Source: Hofstenia miamia
Lineage: Eukaryota > Xenacoelomorpha > Acoela
DNA length: 64,000 nucleotides
Direction: 5' to 3'
NCBI GenBank assembly: GCA_004352715.1
Contig: SCFE01000045.1
Span: 1,283,694 to 1,347,693 of the forward strand
Numbering within the stretch: position 1 is the stretch's first letter; each line of letters opens with the position of its first letter. Positions 1-10,854 of the stretch are shown one piece after another. The position numbers and the translations under genes are program-made. The notes below the pieces were generated by a model that saw only the letters and a list, made by a program, of their open reading frames with translations, searched no databases and was not told where the DNA came from.

Positions 1-768
1 AGAAGTGCTTAAATCTGAATTTCTGCAAAAGTAAACATGGTAATTTATGCAGTAGGTGAAAATTCAATACATTTTTGTGGTGACCTTGTGTGTTCATCTT
101 TTTTGGGATAGTGAAAGATGTAATAGAAGCGAACTTACGCATCAAGGCAACTTGATCAATTGGTGGTCCACACTATTTGTACTTAAAAGATGATGAAAAC
201 AAGCTGCAGGAAATTCCACTGTTTTTGGGAATGCCCAATTTTCTGATACCATATAGAAGCCAACCATTTACTGCAAGCAGTTAAAATATTATTTTACATC
301 AAAATTTATAGTAATATACAGTGTGAAGATTCCGCTTCATAGCAAAGTTTTAAAAGAAAAGCTTCACAATCAACATTATTTGCGTACATGCTTTCTACTA
401 TTTAAAACTAGAAATATATTCAGAGATATATTCGGAGTTGTTGGCAATGATTTTAGCTATCAATCAGTATATCTGTTATGAATTCAAGCATATTAGAAAG
501 GCATTAATTTTTTTCTAAGGTGAAAGACTGATTTAAATTACTCTTGACATTGATACCAATTAGTATTTTGATTGAGAGAAGAATTTTATAAATTTATGCA
601 TAATCATTTCATATTATATTATATTTTGGATGTTTTGCTTTGTATTTTTTCGGTAGTAATTCAGGTGTAATCTCACAATAATGTATGTAAGTGATCTCTT
701 TTAAGTGTGAATAACTTTCCTAAGTCGACGATTATACATATTCTATTGGAAAAATCGAGTATGGATAG
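1..768. other. AT-rich DNA, no gene seen
   Basis: All six frames are closed by frequent stops and I recognise no transposon ends or RNA gene. It is ordinary AT-rich intergenic or intronic sequence. Confidence 0.6.
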
Positions 769-788
769 CCTAACCCTAACCCTAACCT
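769..788 (-). repeat. Interstitial telomere-like (TTAGGG)n tract
   Basis: The + strand reads CCTAACCCTAACCCTAACCT, about three units of the metazoan telomere repeat read on the minus strand. It is far too short to be a chromosome end and sits in unique AT-rich sequence. Such short internal tracts usually come from repair events or chance. Confidence 0.8.
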
Positions 789-1532
789 ATTAGACGACCA
801 TGATTTTGATCATCTATTAACTGAGTTTACATAAAGCACATTGCACTTCTTGTATTTATAAAATATGGTTAATTGATATCATTTACTCTTTGGATGAGAG
901 AATTCCCTCTGTAAGAATAGAAGTGTTTGATGAAGCATTCCTACAAAATTCTGAGAAAATTTAAAGTATGGCTAAAAAATTTCCTTGTTCTTTGTTAATG
1001 AAGGTAATGCATACCTCCCATTCTCCCTCTGCATCGGCCATTGCCTCTAGCAAAAGTTCGAATATATTGTATCTCAAATTAATAGTTAAAAACTATATGC
1101 AGACAATATTGCTGCAAAAATATATCTTTCACTGCTACCCACCGCCACTTATAAGTATTTTTGGAAATTCATTATTTTTCATTCATATTCATAACACATC
1201 TTTTATTTTGTTCGTACAACAGATAATTATATAGTTAAAAATTTGATTGTCATATAGCAACTAATGATTTTGTTATGAATAGAATTATAAATGGTTGCAA
1301 ATGATAACGCTTTAATCAAGTTTACTGTATAAAAGTTCTCAATCAGCATCAAAAAAATCCAAATAATATAGTTGCTGCCATTTGGCAACAAGGTCTAAAA
1401 TTGCATATGTTGTTGTTTCCCCGAAAAATTTCATATCTTAAATGGAAATGCACTGCTTGCAAAACCTTAATAATGAAAACAGGTAAATTTCCAAATCAAA
1501 ATTTCCTGCGGTTTAGGGCAAAACTTATATCT

Positions 1533-1575
<43 letters not shown>

Positions 1576-1588
1576 TTGAATTTTTCAA
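789..1588. other. AT-rich DNA with a (TA)n microsatellite
   Basis: No convincing gene. Short open frames at 968-1234 and 1401-1712 have no recognisable domain and low-complexity composition. A perfect (AT)n run occupies about 1541-1571 and lies just past the stop codon of the minus-strand ORF at 1589-2443, so it would fall in or near that gene's 3' end. Confidence 0.6.
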
Positions 1589-2443
1589 TTATAGTGCGAT
1601 TTTACAAATTTCATTGAAATTGTTTCTTTGGCTAAAAATAAATTCTTTATCAGTGCACTTAGATATCAGACATGGCGGCTGTATAGGAATAGTCTTATTT
1701 TTCTCATCTTGAATGTTTTTAATTTTCTTTAGTAGCTTTCCATCAGTTACGTTAAATATGCACAAGGAATCATCCTTCTTTGCTGCAACGAGAATATTTT
1801 TTGCTAAAAATGCCACTCCATAGTAAACCTCTTCACCATTTCCAAAAGAACGAAGAACAGTTTTTTGATTGAACGAATACAATACAATTTCATCAAAACC
1901 ACCGAATGCCATATAATCTATATTTTCGCTTACACTCATGTATGAAGGGCATATAGGCAATCTGGATTCCTCATGTTCACCTGTTTCTGCGCAGTATTTA
2001 TACAGAAAATCATCACTTGTACATCTATGAAGAAACAGGTACTTATTACAGGGACTAGAACAAATAATCTTAATAGATTTGATATCACAAAAGGCGATTG
2101 GAAAATCCCTTGAGGCTGTAAGTTCTTTATCGATTTCAATTATTCTATCCGTGGTATCTTCATCAGAATAACATAGCACTAGTAATTTATCATTGGGCAA
2201 GAACGCCAAATAATTTATACAGTCTGTAAAATTGCAGTTGTCAATAAAGTACTCTGTATTTACTCCATCACTTGTTGTTTTCATGAGAATTACTTGACCA
2301 TCATGGTTTCTTAGTGAAAAAATGGAATTGGTTTCCTTGTCATATAGAATGTCCATAAGCTTTCTCTCATTTGGCACTAGGCGCGTAATCAACCTAGGAT
2401 TCTTCTTCTTACAATAATATTCCAAGTTTGGTTTTTTTTCCAT
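1589..2443 (-). CDS. WD40/beta-propeller-like protein, 284 aa ORF
   Basis: This is the longest clean non-transposon ORF in the window. The protein shows repeated beta-strand blocks spaced like propeller blades: hydrophobic strand, short turn, then a strand such as IFSLRNHDGQVILMKT (about residues 40-55), LAFLPNDKLLVLCYS (about 80-93), YMAFGGFDEIVLYSFNQKTV (about 178-197) and DSLCIFNVTDGKLLKKI (about 227-243). The last closely resembles the 'D..I.IWD..TG....' end of WD40 repeats. I see no signal peptide or membrane segment. An in-frame TAG lies 9-12 nt upstream of the ATG, but the stretch before it (ctttgaatgtttag) also looks like a 3' splice site. The ORF may therefore be the last exon of a larger gene running from higher coordinates, for example a multidomain WD40 protein. 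Function is not identifiable; repeat assignment is by eye. Confidence 0.6.
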   Translation of the reverse strand: MEKKPNLEYYCKKKNPRLITRLVPNERKLMDILYDKETNSIFSLRNHDGQVILMKTTSDGVNTEYFIDNCNFTDCINYLAFLPNDKLLVLCYSDEDTTDRIIEIDKELTASRDFPIAFCDIKSIKIICSSPCNKYLFLHRCTSDDFLYKYCAETGEHEESRLPICPSYMSVSENIDYMAFGGFDEIVLYSFNQKTVLRSFGNGEEVYYGVAFLAKNILVAAKKDDSLCIFNVTDGKLLKKIKNIQDEKNKTIPIQPPCLISKCTDKEFIFSQRNNFNEICKIAL

Positions 2444-2528
2444 CTTAGTTATCTAAACATTCAAAGCAATTAATAATTTAATAGTAAACTAGATTAATCT
2501 TGCAAATAGAGTCTGAATTTGTCAAACT

Positions 2529-2532
<4 letters not shown>

Positions 2533-2584
<52 letters not shown>
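2533..2584. repeat. (TA)n microsatellite
   Basis: Uninterrupted TA run of about 52 bp, directly beside the left edge of the CCGGTA-rich repeat at 2587. Confidence 0.95.
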
Positions 2585-2586
<2 letters not shown>

Positions 2587-2587
<1 letters not shown>

Positions 2588-2690
2588 GGATGTGCCGGAA
2601 TCCGGTATCCGGTAAAATCAGCAATTTCCTAACCGGATCCGGATTTCCGATATCTGGTAAAATTTAACTTGTTTACAGGATTTTACCGGA
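2587..2690. repeat. CCGGTATCCGGTAAAAT-rich end, possible hAT element terminus
   Basis: The sequence begins GGGATGTGCCGGAATCCGG and repeats CCGG(A/T)ATCCGGTAAAAT-like words in both orientations. GGGATGTGC-type ends with internal CCGG words are seen in some hAT elements, and a hAT transposase relic lies about 0.8 kb downstream, so this may be its left end. No matching right end or target duplication could be fixed. Confidence 0.35.
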
Positions 2691-3138
2691 TATCATATTC
2701 TGAGATAAAACATGATTTAAAAATGGAATTTTTGAGGAAAAACCTATATTTTTCAATAATATGGAAGTTGTCATGCAACAAAACAAGTTGCTTTTCTGAA
2801 ATATCAGGACGTAGTCTATTTAATATTTGTATTTTTTCATTCGCAAGAGGTCGATATTAATTAAGAAATGAGGTTGTTCTTAATCAACCGAAATTAATAA
2901 AATTCATATTTTTCTGTTGTTCTATTTTGCAGTCTGCTCAAAATTTGATTATTTTCAAACCAGGGGTGCAGCTAAATAGGAAGTTATAAAGTAATAAATA
3001 GTTATATTTTTGTTTTTGAAAAATACAGTAATATTTGTTGCTGAAATGTCATAAAAGCCCTATTTTGGCATAGCTTCATTAAATTAAGAAATTAACTTAA
3101 GAATTTATGCTGGATTGTGACTGCTTTAAATCATTCGA

Positions 3139-3142
<4 letters not shown>

Positions 3143-3176
<34 letters not shown>
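3143..3176. repeat. (TA)n microsatellite
   Basis: Uninterrupted TA run inside the presumed hAT-derived region. Confidence 0.95.
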
Positions 3177-3179
<3 letters not shown>

Positions 3180-3494
3180 TAATATTAAAGGAACTATATA
3201 GATTATTATTTCATAGGTTTTGCAAGGCAGACGTGCTGCAAAACTGTTCCATGCGTACTCAGGTGAAATATATGGGTTTTGAAAATCTAATTGGTCAATT
3301 TAAGATTGCCATCATAAAATATCAAAGCTGTTTAATGTTTGACTGAGTTGAAATTCCCCCAGATGTTGTTATTACTCCCACCCTTGATCTTGGAAATGAT
3401 GGCTGTGAAAAAATAATGTATTAAGTGAAGATTAGAAAATATCGGTTTCACTGCTATAATGGAAGGAAAGGGGATGGACATTTAATTCGAATTG

Positions 3495-3660
3495 TATGCC
3501 AAGTTACGAAAATATCAAGCTAAATCGGCTGCATTTGAGAGATGTTTCTCTATGTTAAGAAAACACTTAGACTGTCACAGAAATTTTGCGACACAATAAT
3601 GTATGTTCTGTTAATATAGTTTGTGAAGCAATTGCTTTAAAAATTACGTAACAGCTTTTG
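3495..3660 (+). pseudogene. hAT transposase C-terminal dimerisation region, relic
   Basis: Reading from 3495 gives AKSAAFERCFSMLRKHL followed by a DCHRNFATQ block, then after a one-base shift NNVCSVNIVCEAIALK. This matches the order and character of the hAT C-terminal dimerisation domain, where small residues precede ERxFSxLK, then a K/R..RN segment, then NV....I. The usual acidic residue in FERCFS is kept. The frame is broken by a shift at about 3597 and a stop at about 3650, and no upstream catalytic region is readable, so the gene is dead. It probably belongs to the element whose left end may be at 2587. Confidence 0.5.
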
Positions 3661-5007
3661 TATTTATTTTATAACTTGTTCTCAGTAATAGAAAATGTTT
3701 TATCTTGCTTAAATGGATCATTTTGAAAAATGAATGGTAATACTTTAGGGCATATTTAATTAAATTCGGTCATATTTTATAATAAAAATAAGGTCATATT
3801 TTTTTATTGTTGAAATCACATTTCTGGTTGCCCTAGTAATAATTCTCATTCCATACGAATTTTGATCTAAAATAAAGGGTTAACCTAATAGTACTGGTAT
3901 TTGAAAAATAAAATCATAATTAAATTTGAATGTTCTATAGCTACTCTCTCAGAATTCTTCAATAGCTGAAGAAAGAGCGACATTTTATACAAATAAATGT
4001 CAATATGAAGTAGAGAAATGTTACTTTAAATGTCTTCAAATGACCAATATTAAAAATTAAAATAATTTGAATGAATATCATTACTAGAATATATAAATTT
4101 GCATTGTATATTTCAAAGTGAAATTGTGAATAAATTCACGATTTTTGGATCAAATTATGAATTTCATTTGCAACTCATTAAAACTAAGTACAAAAGAAAA
4201 CGTATTGCAAGGAACATTTCGTAGGGTTGAATATTATGTCGAAATAATGTTGCATAGATAAAAACTGCTTAATCATATTTCCACAAGGAATTTTTCAAAA
4301 TCGTGTCAACAAAGAAATTTAAACGCTTATAATTCACGAACTAATGAAGATATTTCAAATCTAAAAACATCACAAGATAAAAAATTGCCCAGTTTTTTGC
4401 CTGACCCTGTCCCTACGACGCGACAACTTAATTTCTGGCTTTGCGGATAGCGTACCTGGATGGGACTCACAAACATTGTCTTCAAAAAACAAAATATTTC
4501 ATCGTAGTTTTTGTTCCTATGGGCATTAGACGGGCTCATCAGCTGAACACTACGTACGGAAATAATTGAATATTTTTACAATAATCGGACTTCTCATTGA
4601 AACAAAAGTTCATATTTGCTTGTAATTCAGGCACAAACACACATATCTTCATCTTTGCATGAGCGGTATCCTTCCCCATAGATGCGTCCATGTTTTTTAA
4701 CCGGCTTTGATAAAATTGGTTCGTAAAAGTAACTCTGGTGGTAAACGTTTACAATTGCTATTATTTAGTGGACAAAAATAGTGAGTATAAAAAAATTATT
4801 TTTTGCAGTTTTAACTACATAACTTGGAAAATTTTGTTTTAATTTCTAGTATTATGATAGGAGTCAATGTGTGCATCATTAGATAGATTCAAGAAATTTA
4901 TGACATGAGGTATTCACATAGGCACACTAGTTGCATATTTTTAATCAGGGCCGGGTCGAGTCGGTTAGCTATTTTCTTAGCTGTCAGGGCTTCAGCGCAC
5001 AAATTAT
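3661..5007. other. AT-rich DNA, no gene seen
   Basis: Only short shadow frames occur, for example a 70-codon minus-strand frame at 4327-4539 with no domain. No repeat structure was recognised. Confidence 0.55.
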
Positions 5008-5110
5008 TTAGGTAGATGAAGATACCTTTTTTAATAGGTTGTTTTTCGTGTTATTAATAACTCGAAAATAACCTATTAAGAAAGGTATAGTTATACCTTC
5101 ATCTACCTAA
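5008..5110. repeat. Long hairpin / foldback element
   Basis: The left arm starts TTAGGTAGATGAAGATACC and the right arm is its inverted copy ending GGTAGAT-complement at 5110. The arms are about 40-47 nt with a short AT loop near 5050-5062 and one 7-nt bulge in the right arm. Transcribed, it would form a long, nearly perfect stem. It could be a mini foldback transposon or a locally made inverted duplication. No target duplication is obvious. Confidence 0.8.
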
Positions 5111-5559
5111 TTAGAATGCTATCTTGAAAACAAATTCGATTGCATGCATTTTCAATTCTATGAATTAAGATAACTCAAATAGTGATTATTAATAACTTAT
5201 GATAAATTCATCAGGAAATTGAAAAGACTACCATTTTTAGTGAACATGCTTGACGTTAGTTTATTGGTTATTATTTTTGCGGATTTTATCAGATTTCATT
5301 ACTCTTTGATGCTAAGCTGGGTTGGTTTGGGTTAGAATTATTGAATCGAAATATCTTAGACCAAAGTTAAAAGTTCTCTAAATAAAGAGCGAATTTCACT
5401 TTCTATTGAGATTGACGAAGTAGAATATAAATTAGTCATGATTTGATTTATGCATAATTTACATTATAAGGTTAGTCCACATTGCATCAAATGATGCTTC
5501 ATGTCAAAAACGCGTGCACTCAAAATAATTTTTGCTTTTATTTGCTAATATTTCAATTC
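5111..5559. other. AT-rich spacer
   Basis: No gene or known repeat seen between the hairpin and the hAT-type element. Confidence 0.5.
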
Positions 5560-5567
5560 CTTTATGC

Positions 5568-6505
5568 CAGAGGCGTCGTTAGCCCAAAGAATTGGGGGGG
5601 CAGAAAAAATATTATGGCAATGGGAACCGTAAGGGCTATGCCTAAATCGTCTCAGAAAGTACCTCCTCGCGGTGGTTCCTGGATAACGCTAACACTAAGA
5701 GCGGGCGCGTCGGATTGCGGATGCCCAGACACACATTAGACGTTAAACCTAGGGGATAAAAAGGTGTCACCATGTGTACTTTGTACATGTGAGGGCAGTG
5801 ACGGTCGAGAAGTTTGTCTGCCAGTTTTTCGGGTAGACAGACGGCGGTACAATGGAGACACTGTCATCAAAACTGCTACTGGCACCACCGGGTGCGTCTC
5901 ATGGGGCAGTCATGCATGGTGGTAAATCTCTGTCTCTGGCCTATGAGATAGGCCCTAGGCCAGCGTTTGCTGTGCCTCCCTGTGGAGCCATCTTTGCTGT
6001 GTCACAGGTAGCTATGATCCAACATCATTACCATCTATTAATGAGTTAAGAGGAGGCCTCTAAATTGGCTAGAATGCTATGCATTTTAGTAAATACTGCT
6101 TCAGAATTATTCGCACGGATCTATATAGTAACCAGCAGGAGCTCTCTAAAGTTGCCACCGTTTGTAGGCTTGGTTGGCCAAAGCGGGAGAGACGCAACCC
6201 TCTCAACTGAAGTTCGGCCTTCGGCGTCACTGTGTTGATCAGGCTCAACACAGAGCAGCACTCTGCGTGTCAGGGGTCGCCAGAGGATTCGTAAGATCAA
6301 ACCGGTCAGGCACACTTCTAGTGGCATGGTCCCACCCGGATCTTTGGCTTCACCCACTGAGTTAGTCTGTTGACTTATTCAGTTACCCCACTAATAATTA
6401 TGGCAATGTTCTAGTAAGCTATCTTACTATTTTCTCTGGGGAATGCGGCCTGGTTTCAATCTGGCGGCTGCCCCTATTTCTATTTCCCCAGCAACTACAC
6501 CACTG
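5568..6505. mobile_element. Non-autonomous hAT-type element, 938 bp
   Basis: The left end reads CAGAGGCGTCGTTAGCCC and the right end, reverse-complemented, reads CAGTGGTGTAGTTGCTGG, an imperfect terminal inverted repeat of the CAG(T/A)GG(C/T)GTxGTT type common at hAT ends. It is bounded by ctttatgc (5560-5567) and ctatatgc (6506-6513), an 8-bp target duplication with 7 of 8 matches, the length hAT transposases make. The interior is clearly richer in G+C than its surroundings and encodes no transposase. Short frames inside it (5852-6049, 6069-6365) have no recognised domain and I treat them as chance. Confidence 0.75.
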
Positions 6506-6577
6506 CTATATGCTAAGCTCTGTTAAATACTAAATGCTATTCATTAAACTTAATGTCTATGGCAAGACATTAATATA

Positions 6578-6592
6578 TAATAATAATAATAA
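6578..6592 (+). repeat. (TAA)n microsatellite
   Basis: About five TAA units directly at the 5' break of the LINE fragment that follows. Confidence 0.85.
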
Positions 6593-7476
6593 TTGGCAAG
6601 GCATAAGGGAGCGAAAGGACTGCTAAATGTAGAGGAAATTGTAGAAGCAGAAGCACTAGGGCTGAAGGAATATGTAGAAGCACAACCTAGAGGGTCCATA
6701 CTGGAGGTCACTAAGGAATTAAGGAAGATAAGAAGTGACAGTGAAGGAAAGAAGGTATACCAGAGTAGGATGGAATTATAGAAACAAACAAGGTATAGGC
6801 AGAAGGCAATGCATGAGAATACTGGAGGAACAAAGAAAAGTGTGACAGAGAAGAAAGCAACAAGTGGTTAAAGAAAGCAGGACTAAAAAGAGAAACAGAA
6901 GCACTGATAATGGCAGCATAGGAGCAAGCAATAAGAACATATAGACAGAAGAAATTAAGGGAGTGATAAGTGTAGGCTATGTAAGAAAGAGTATGAGACA
7001 GTAGATCATCTGATAGCAGGATGTGAGAAGTTGGCGCAGAATGAGTATAAGCTCAGGCATGACAAAGTAGGACGAATGGCATACTGGAGCTTAAGCAGGC
7101 AGCATGGGTTAGATGCAGGAGACAAGGTGTATGAGCACAAGAAGCAGGGAGCCATAGAGAATGAGAAGGTTAAGACACTGTGGAACTACACATCCAGACA
7201 AGCAAGGTGATAGAAGCAAGGAGACCAGACATAGTAGTTGTAGACAAATAGAAAAGATTAGGAACAGTGATAGACATAGCTGTACCAAAGGACAGGAAAG
7301 AGAAGATAGACAAGTATAGAGAGTTGGCAGAGGAAAAAGAAAGGCTGTGGAAGTTGAAGAAGGTTGAAGTAGTCCCGGTAGTTGTAGGAGCATTTGGAGC
7401 AGTGAGTAAGAAGTATAAACGATACTTGGAGGAATTGGGAGTACCAAAGTGGGGACAGTCACAGGAGATAACGTAG
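6593..7476 (+). pseudogene. RLE-type LINE, 5'-truncated 3' fragment
   Basis: The fragment aligns by eye with the same element at 58400-59137 and, on the minus strand, 20507-21560. It starts inside the RT thumb region (ARHKGAKGLLNVEE), continues through the Cys/His knuckle CRLC...ETVDHLIAGC (about 6970-7025) and HDKVGRMAYWSLSRQHG, and ends with the endonuclease tail where GAFGAVSKKYKRYLEELG is readable (7267-7476). Several frameshifts and stops break the frame, for example after 6781 and around 6870-6960. The catalytic PD..D segment near 7225-7275 is out of frame and altered. It joins the next LINE fragment tail-to-tail at about 7477. Confidence 0.8.
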
Positions 7477-8540
7477 GAGCAGATGGAAGAGTAGCCGAAG
7501 TTGGAGAAGGGCTCATGAAAGATCAAAGACATCAAAGATTTCTTGAAGCTCGGTGGTGGTGAATAGAAATCAATGGCTGTTGAAGGGTTGAGAGTCAAGA
7601 TGTAATTAGCAGCAATACAAGCACGATTGAAAAACGAGTGAATGGTGCGATGTTTCTTGAGACGACGAATGGAGAAAGTGACAACATCATCAGAGCGAAT
7701 GGAGCGATAATTAGAAAACTTAATGAAATCAAAAGGAACCAAATCCAATTTGCGAGTGAGCAAGCGATTGAACAGGGGAGATCACATGCATGGAAGTAGA
7801 GTGACAGCAGGAGAGTGGGGAATTTGCATGGCAAGGGAGAGATCCATTACAAGGCACGCTTCCATAGAGTGAAACAAGGAACGAGAAGGCCACCAACAGG
7901 GAGAAGCGTAGAGAAGAATGGTGTGAGGAATGGACTTGAACAAAGAGATTTTCACAACAGAATCAGGAGATACAGAAAAGGAAATACCACATGTCTTGGT
8001 TGGGCTAAAATCAAGATGGTTAATGGAAGACCAAGTGGCCAAAAGCTCAAGTCCAAAGGTGATATTTTAGACAAAAGAACTACCAAAGTTGAAAATCGCA
8101 GTGTCATCAACGTACAGAAGACATGATGAGTTGAGGACAGATTGAGCGAGGTCGGTGATAGCAACGAGGAAGAATAGAACAGTAAACACAGAACCTTGAG
8201 GAGCACCACTTGAGACAAGAGCAGGAGAAAAAATAGGCGAGTTGATTTTGACACACTGACGATGATTGGAGAGGTAAGACTGGAAGAGTTCGATGAAATC
8301 ATCATCAAAGCCAAATAAACTTAATTTGTCAAGAAGAATAGCCGATCAAAAGCTTTAGAAATATCAAGAAAGATAATGCAGCCAGGATCATTACGATTAG
8401 AGGGGAAATAGCAGTTTTCAATCAAAGTAAGCAAGTTAGTGAAGGTTACCATACTGCAAAGAGAAGATGAGGTGACGAAATTTAGGGACCCCGTAACGAA
8501 AGACAAGGTGCTCAAAGATGATCTTAATCAGGAAACCCTA
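7477..8540 (-). pseudogene. Jockey/CR1-like LINE reverse transcriptase fragment (LINE B)
   Basis: On the minus strand the finger and palm motifs appear in order: CIIFLDISKAFD (motif A, about 8335-8390), a one-base break, then LSLFGFDDDFIELFQSYLSN, SSGAPQGSV (motif B, about 8190-8215) and YVDDTAIF (motif C with catalytic DD, about 8100-8125). The thumb region continues through 7782-8042, and the C-terminal tail near 7530-7763 reads HRTIHSFFNRACIAANYIL. Stops and frameshifts separate the blocks. The order and motif types are those of APE-class LINEs, but the endonuclease and 5' half are missing. Its 3' end abuts the RLE LINE fragment at 7477. Confidence 0.75.
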
Positions 8541-10549
8541 CCATGATGTTGCATTTTGGGCCGGTAGCCGGTTTCAACTCTCACGAGTTAGTGCATCATC
8601 TAGTTTATTTACATTTGCCAAAGTATAATTTTCAATTTATGCTAAAAGTTAATACTAATCTCATATAACCGCTAAGTTTTTTACAAAAAGACATACCAAC
8701 TTGCACGATAAGAAACTCTATAACATTTTCAAAATTAGTTCAGAAATTTACAATTCATATACAGAAATTTGCATTTGAAATTCAGAACTCGAAAATAATT
8801 CTTTACCTTTAAACTTCTGAATATCAATTATAAATTTCTGGATATGAATTGCAAATTTTTGAATTATATGTGAAAATGGTTTAGATTTCATTTGAACATT
8901 CTGATAAAACAGGGTGTATAGAAATAGAGGCGAAAAGTTTATGCCAAATATTACTAATAATATGAACTAAAATTAATCCTTAAAAATTATTTTCATTTCG
9001 CAGGAAATATAATTCGTAATTCGTACCTTAACTGTAGAGTTAATGTAATAATGCGATGTTGCTTAAATATTTTTTCATCAAAATCAATTTCAAGGACATT
9101 TGAGTACAGCGATGTTTAAATATATTTTGTTACATGATCAATCTATTTAACTCAAACTACATAGACAGTATTTTATAGGAAAATGGTCATAGCATAATAG
9201 AATGCTTGTACATTTCAAGTTAATATTGAAAAAAAGATGCATTGTGCAACAACTTGAATTAATCGCGTTTTGCGTAATAATATGTAATCAAAATAACATC
9301 GCAAACCGAGACACAATATTAGTATGGAAATCATTAATTATTCTTTTTGGAATCTGGAATTATAAAAATTAAATAACAGTTTTTCTCTACCACAAAGCTC
9401 AAGGTCTAGCTCATTTTTTACGTATTTATTGTCACGTCCTCGTCATCACTTGCATATAGCAATGCAATCGTTTTGCTCTACAAGCAGAGTGGAATATCAA
9501 TAATTTCTAGGCACTGATAGGTTGCACAGCTCTCTAGATTTCTTTTAAACAGAGATCTCAAAAATTTTAGATTCTTTTGTATTTAGCCTCACTGTAGATT
9601 AAATCTTACTTTGTCATTGTACTGTAAAAATCTATCAGCATGCGTTTACATTAATATTAGGGTATTCGTAGTCACATAAAGTACGGTTGTAAATGGGTCA
9701 AAATATGTTGACCCGACACAACCCAAAATTCAACTGATTAGTGTTGACCTAATATCCGACCCAACGTCTATTGAGTTTGTAATGCGCCTAGCTCAATTTA
9801 CAAAATAATATGACCCAATCCATTTAGACCCCTATTGCAAAGTCATCATCTCATCGACAATTTCCAATACTTCTTGCAGTAAAGAAATTTGGATGACAAA
9901 TAAAGCTTGGTTGAAGAATTGCAATTTTTTCATCAGTTTATCAACTGACATACTGACTTCAATCTTGCTGTTAAAATCATCAAATAAATACCAATAATTG
10001 TTAGTGAAAGATCTATTAACATTTCATTATCATTTTGGGAGATTTATATTTGAGTTGGAAAGCAAAATCAAAATTCAACATACATGGAAATTGTTTTCTG
10101 CAGTGTAATCAAGAATAACATCCTTTACTCATGTATCAAATAGTCTCACAAATGTTGTAAATCTTAAAGCTGTTTTATAAATGTATTAATATAGGGTAAA
10201 TTCGGATTTATATGTACAGAATTAAGTCTATTGGAATGAATTAATAAGTTGAATAGTAATTGGTTCATGCAAACTACCTTAGTAACCAAACCATTTTTAT
10301 ATTGCAAAGCATTACTATAGTACATATAGAGAGGCAATCACAATTTTAGTTCGTTTCACAACACCACAACACAGTATGTAGGCTAAAAATACTTCAACAC
10401 ATTAATTGATACCACATTAGACTAGCCTCCACCACAACTGACGTTAACATTGATAAGCATACTATTCACTTCATCGTGAATTCTTTATGCAATGTTCATG
10501 GATTTGCAATGGAGGTAAATTTCTAATATCTAATAATAGAATAACTTAC
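8541..10549. other. AT-rich DNA, no gene seen
   Basis: No domain-bearing frame. A patch at about 9688-9835 repeats GGGTC/GACCC words (AAATGGGTC near its left side, GACCCAATCCATTTAGACCCC near its right), suggesting an old small inverted-repeat element whose ends I could not fix. Confidence 0.5.
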
Positions 10550-10687
10550 CAACTGATATTCGAATAATTTAGCGTTGTATGGGAAATCTTTGTAAATAGA
10601 ATGCACTAATGTGACGAAATATTGCGACGTTGTAGTTGTTTGAATGTTCCATTCTTGTGAAATCCAACAGAGAACATTTGAGTGATA
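10550..10687 (-). other. Candidate internal exon, 46 codons, phase 0-0
   Basis: On the minus strand the segment lies between an acceptor-like ctgctacttcag and a strong donor TTG|GTAAGT (intron starts at 10549). The 138 bp are open in the frame beginning YHSNVLCWISQEW and ending AKLFEYQL, with both ends in phase 0. I recognise no domain. Other frames over the same DNA are partly open too (10569-10754 encodes 61 aa with a hydrophobic start), so coding potential is unproven. The LINE immediately at higher coordinates does not extend into it. Confidence 0.25.
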
Positions 10688-10854
10688 CTGAAGTAGCAGT
10701 GATCACACCAATTACTATTAATTGAAAATTGTGTGATGGGATTTTGAACTTCATCTTATAAAAATGTTAGATGAATTAAGAAAATATAAAGCAAACTAAC
10801 ACATGAAAAAAGAAAAATAAAATATAAACAAATAATTAACTACAAATTAATGTG

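Noticed and set aside
769-788. Telomere or chromosome end
   Set aside because: Only about three TTAGGG units, with long non-telomeric sequence on both sides.
7109-7516. 135-codon Pro/Leu/Ser-rich minus-strand ORF
   Set aside because: It is the antisense of the RLE LINE fragment; the sense strand carries the recognisable motifs.
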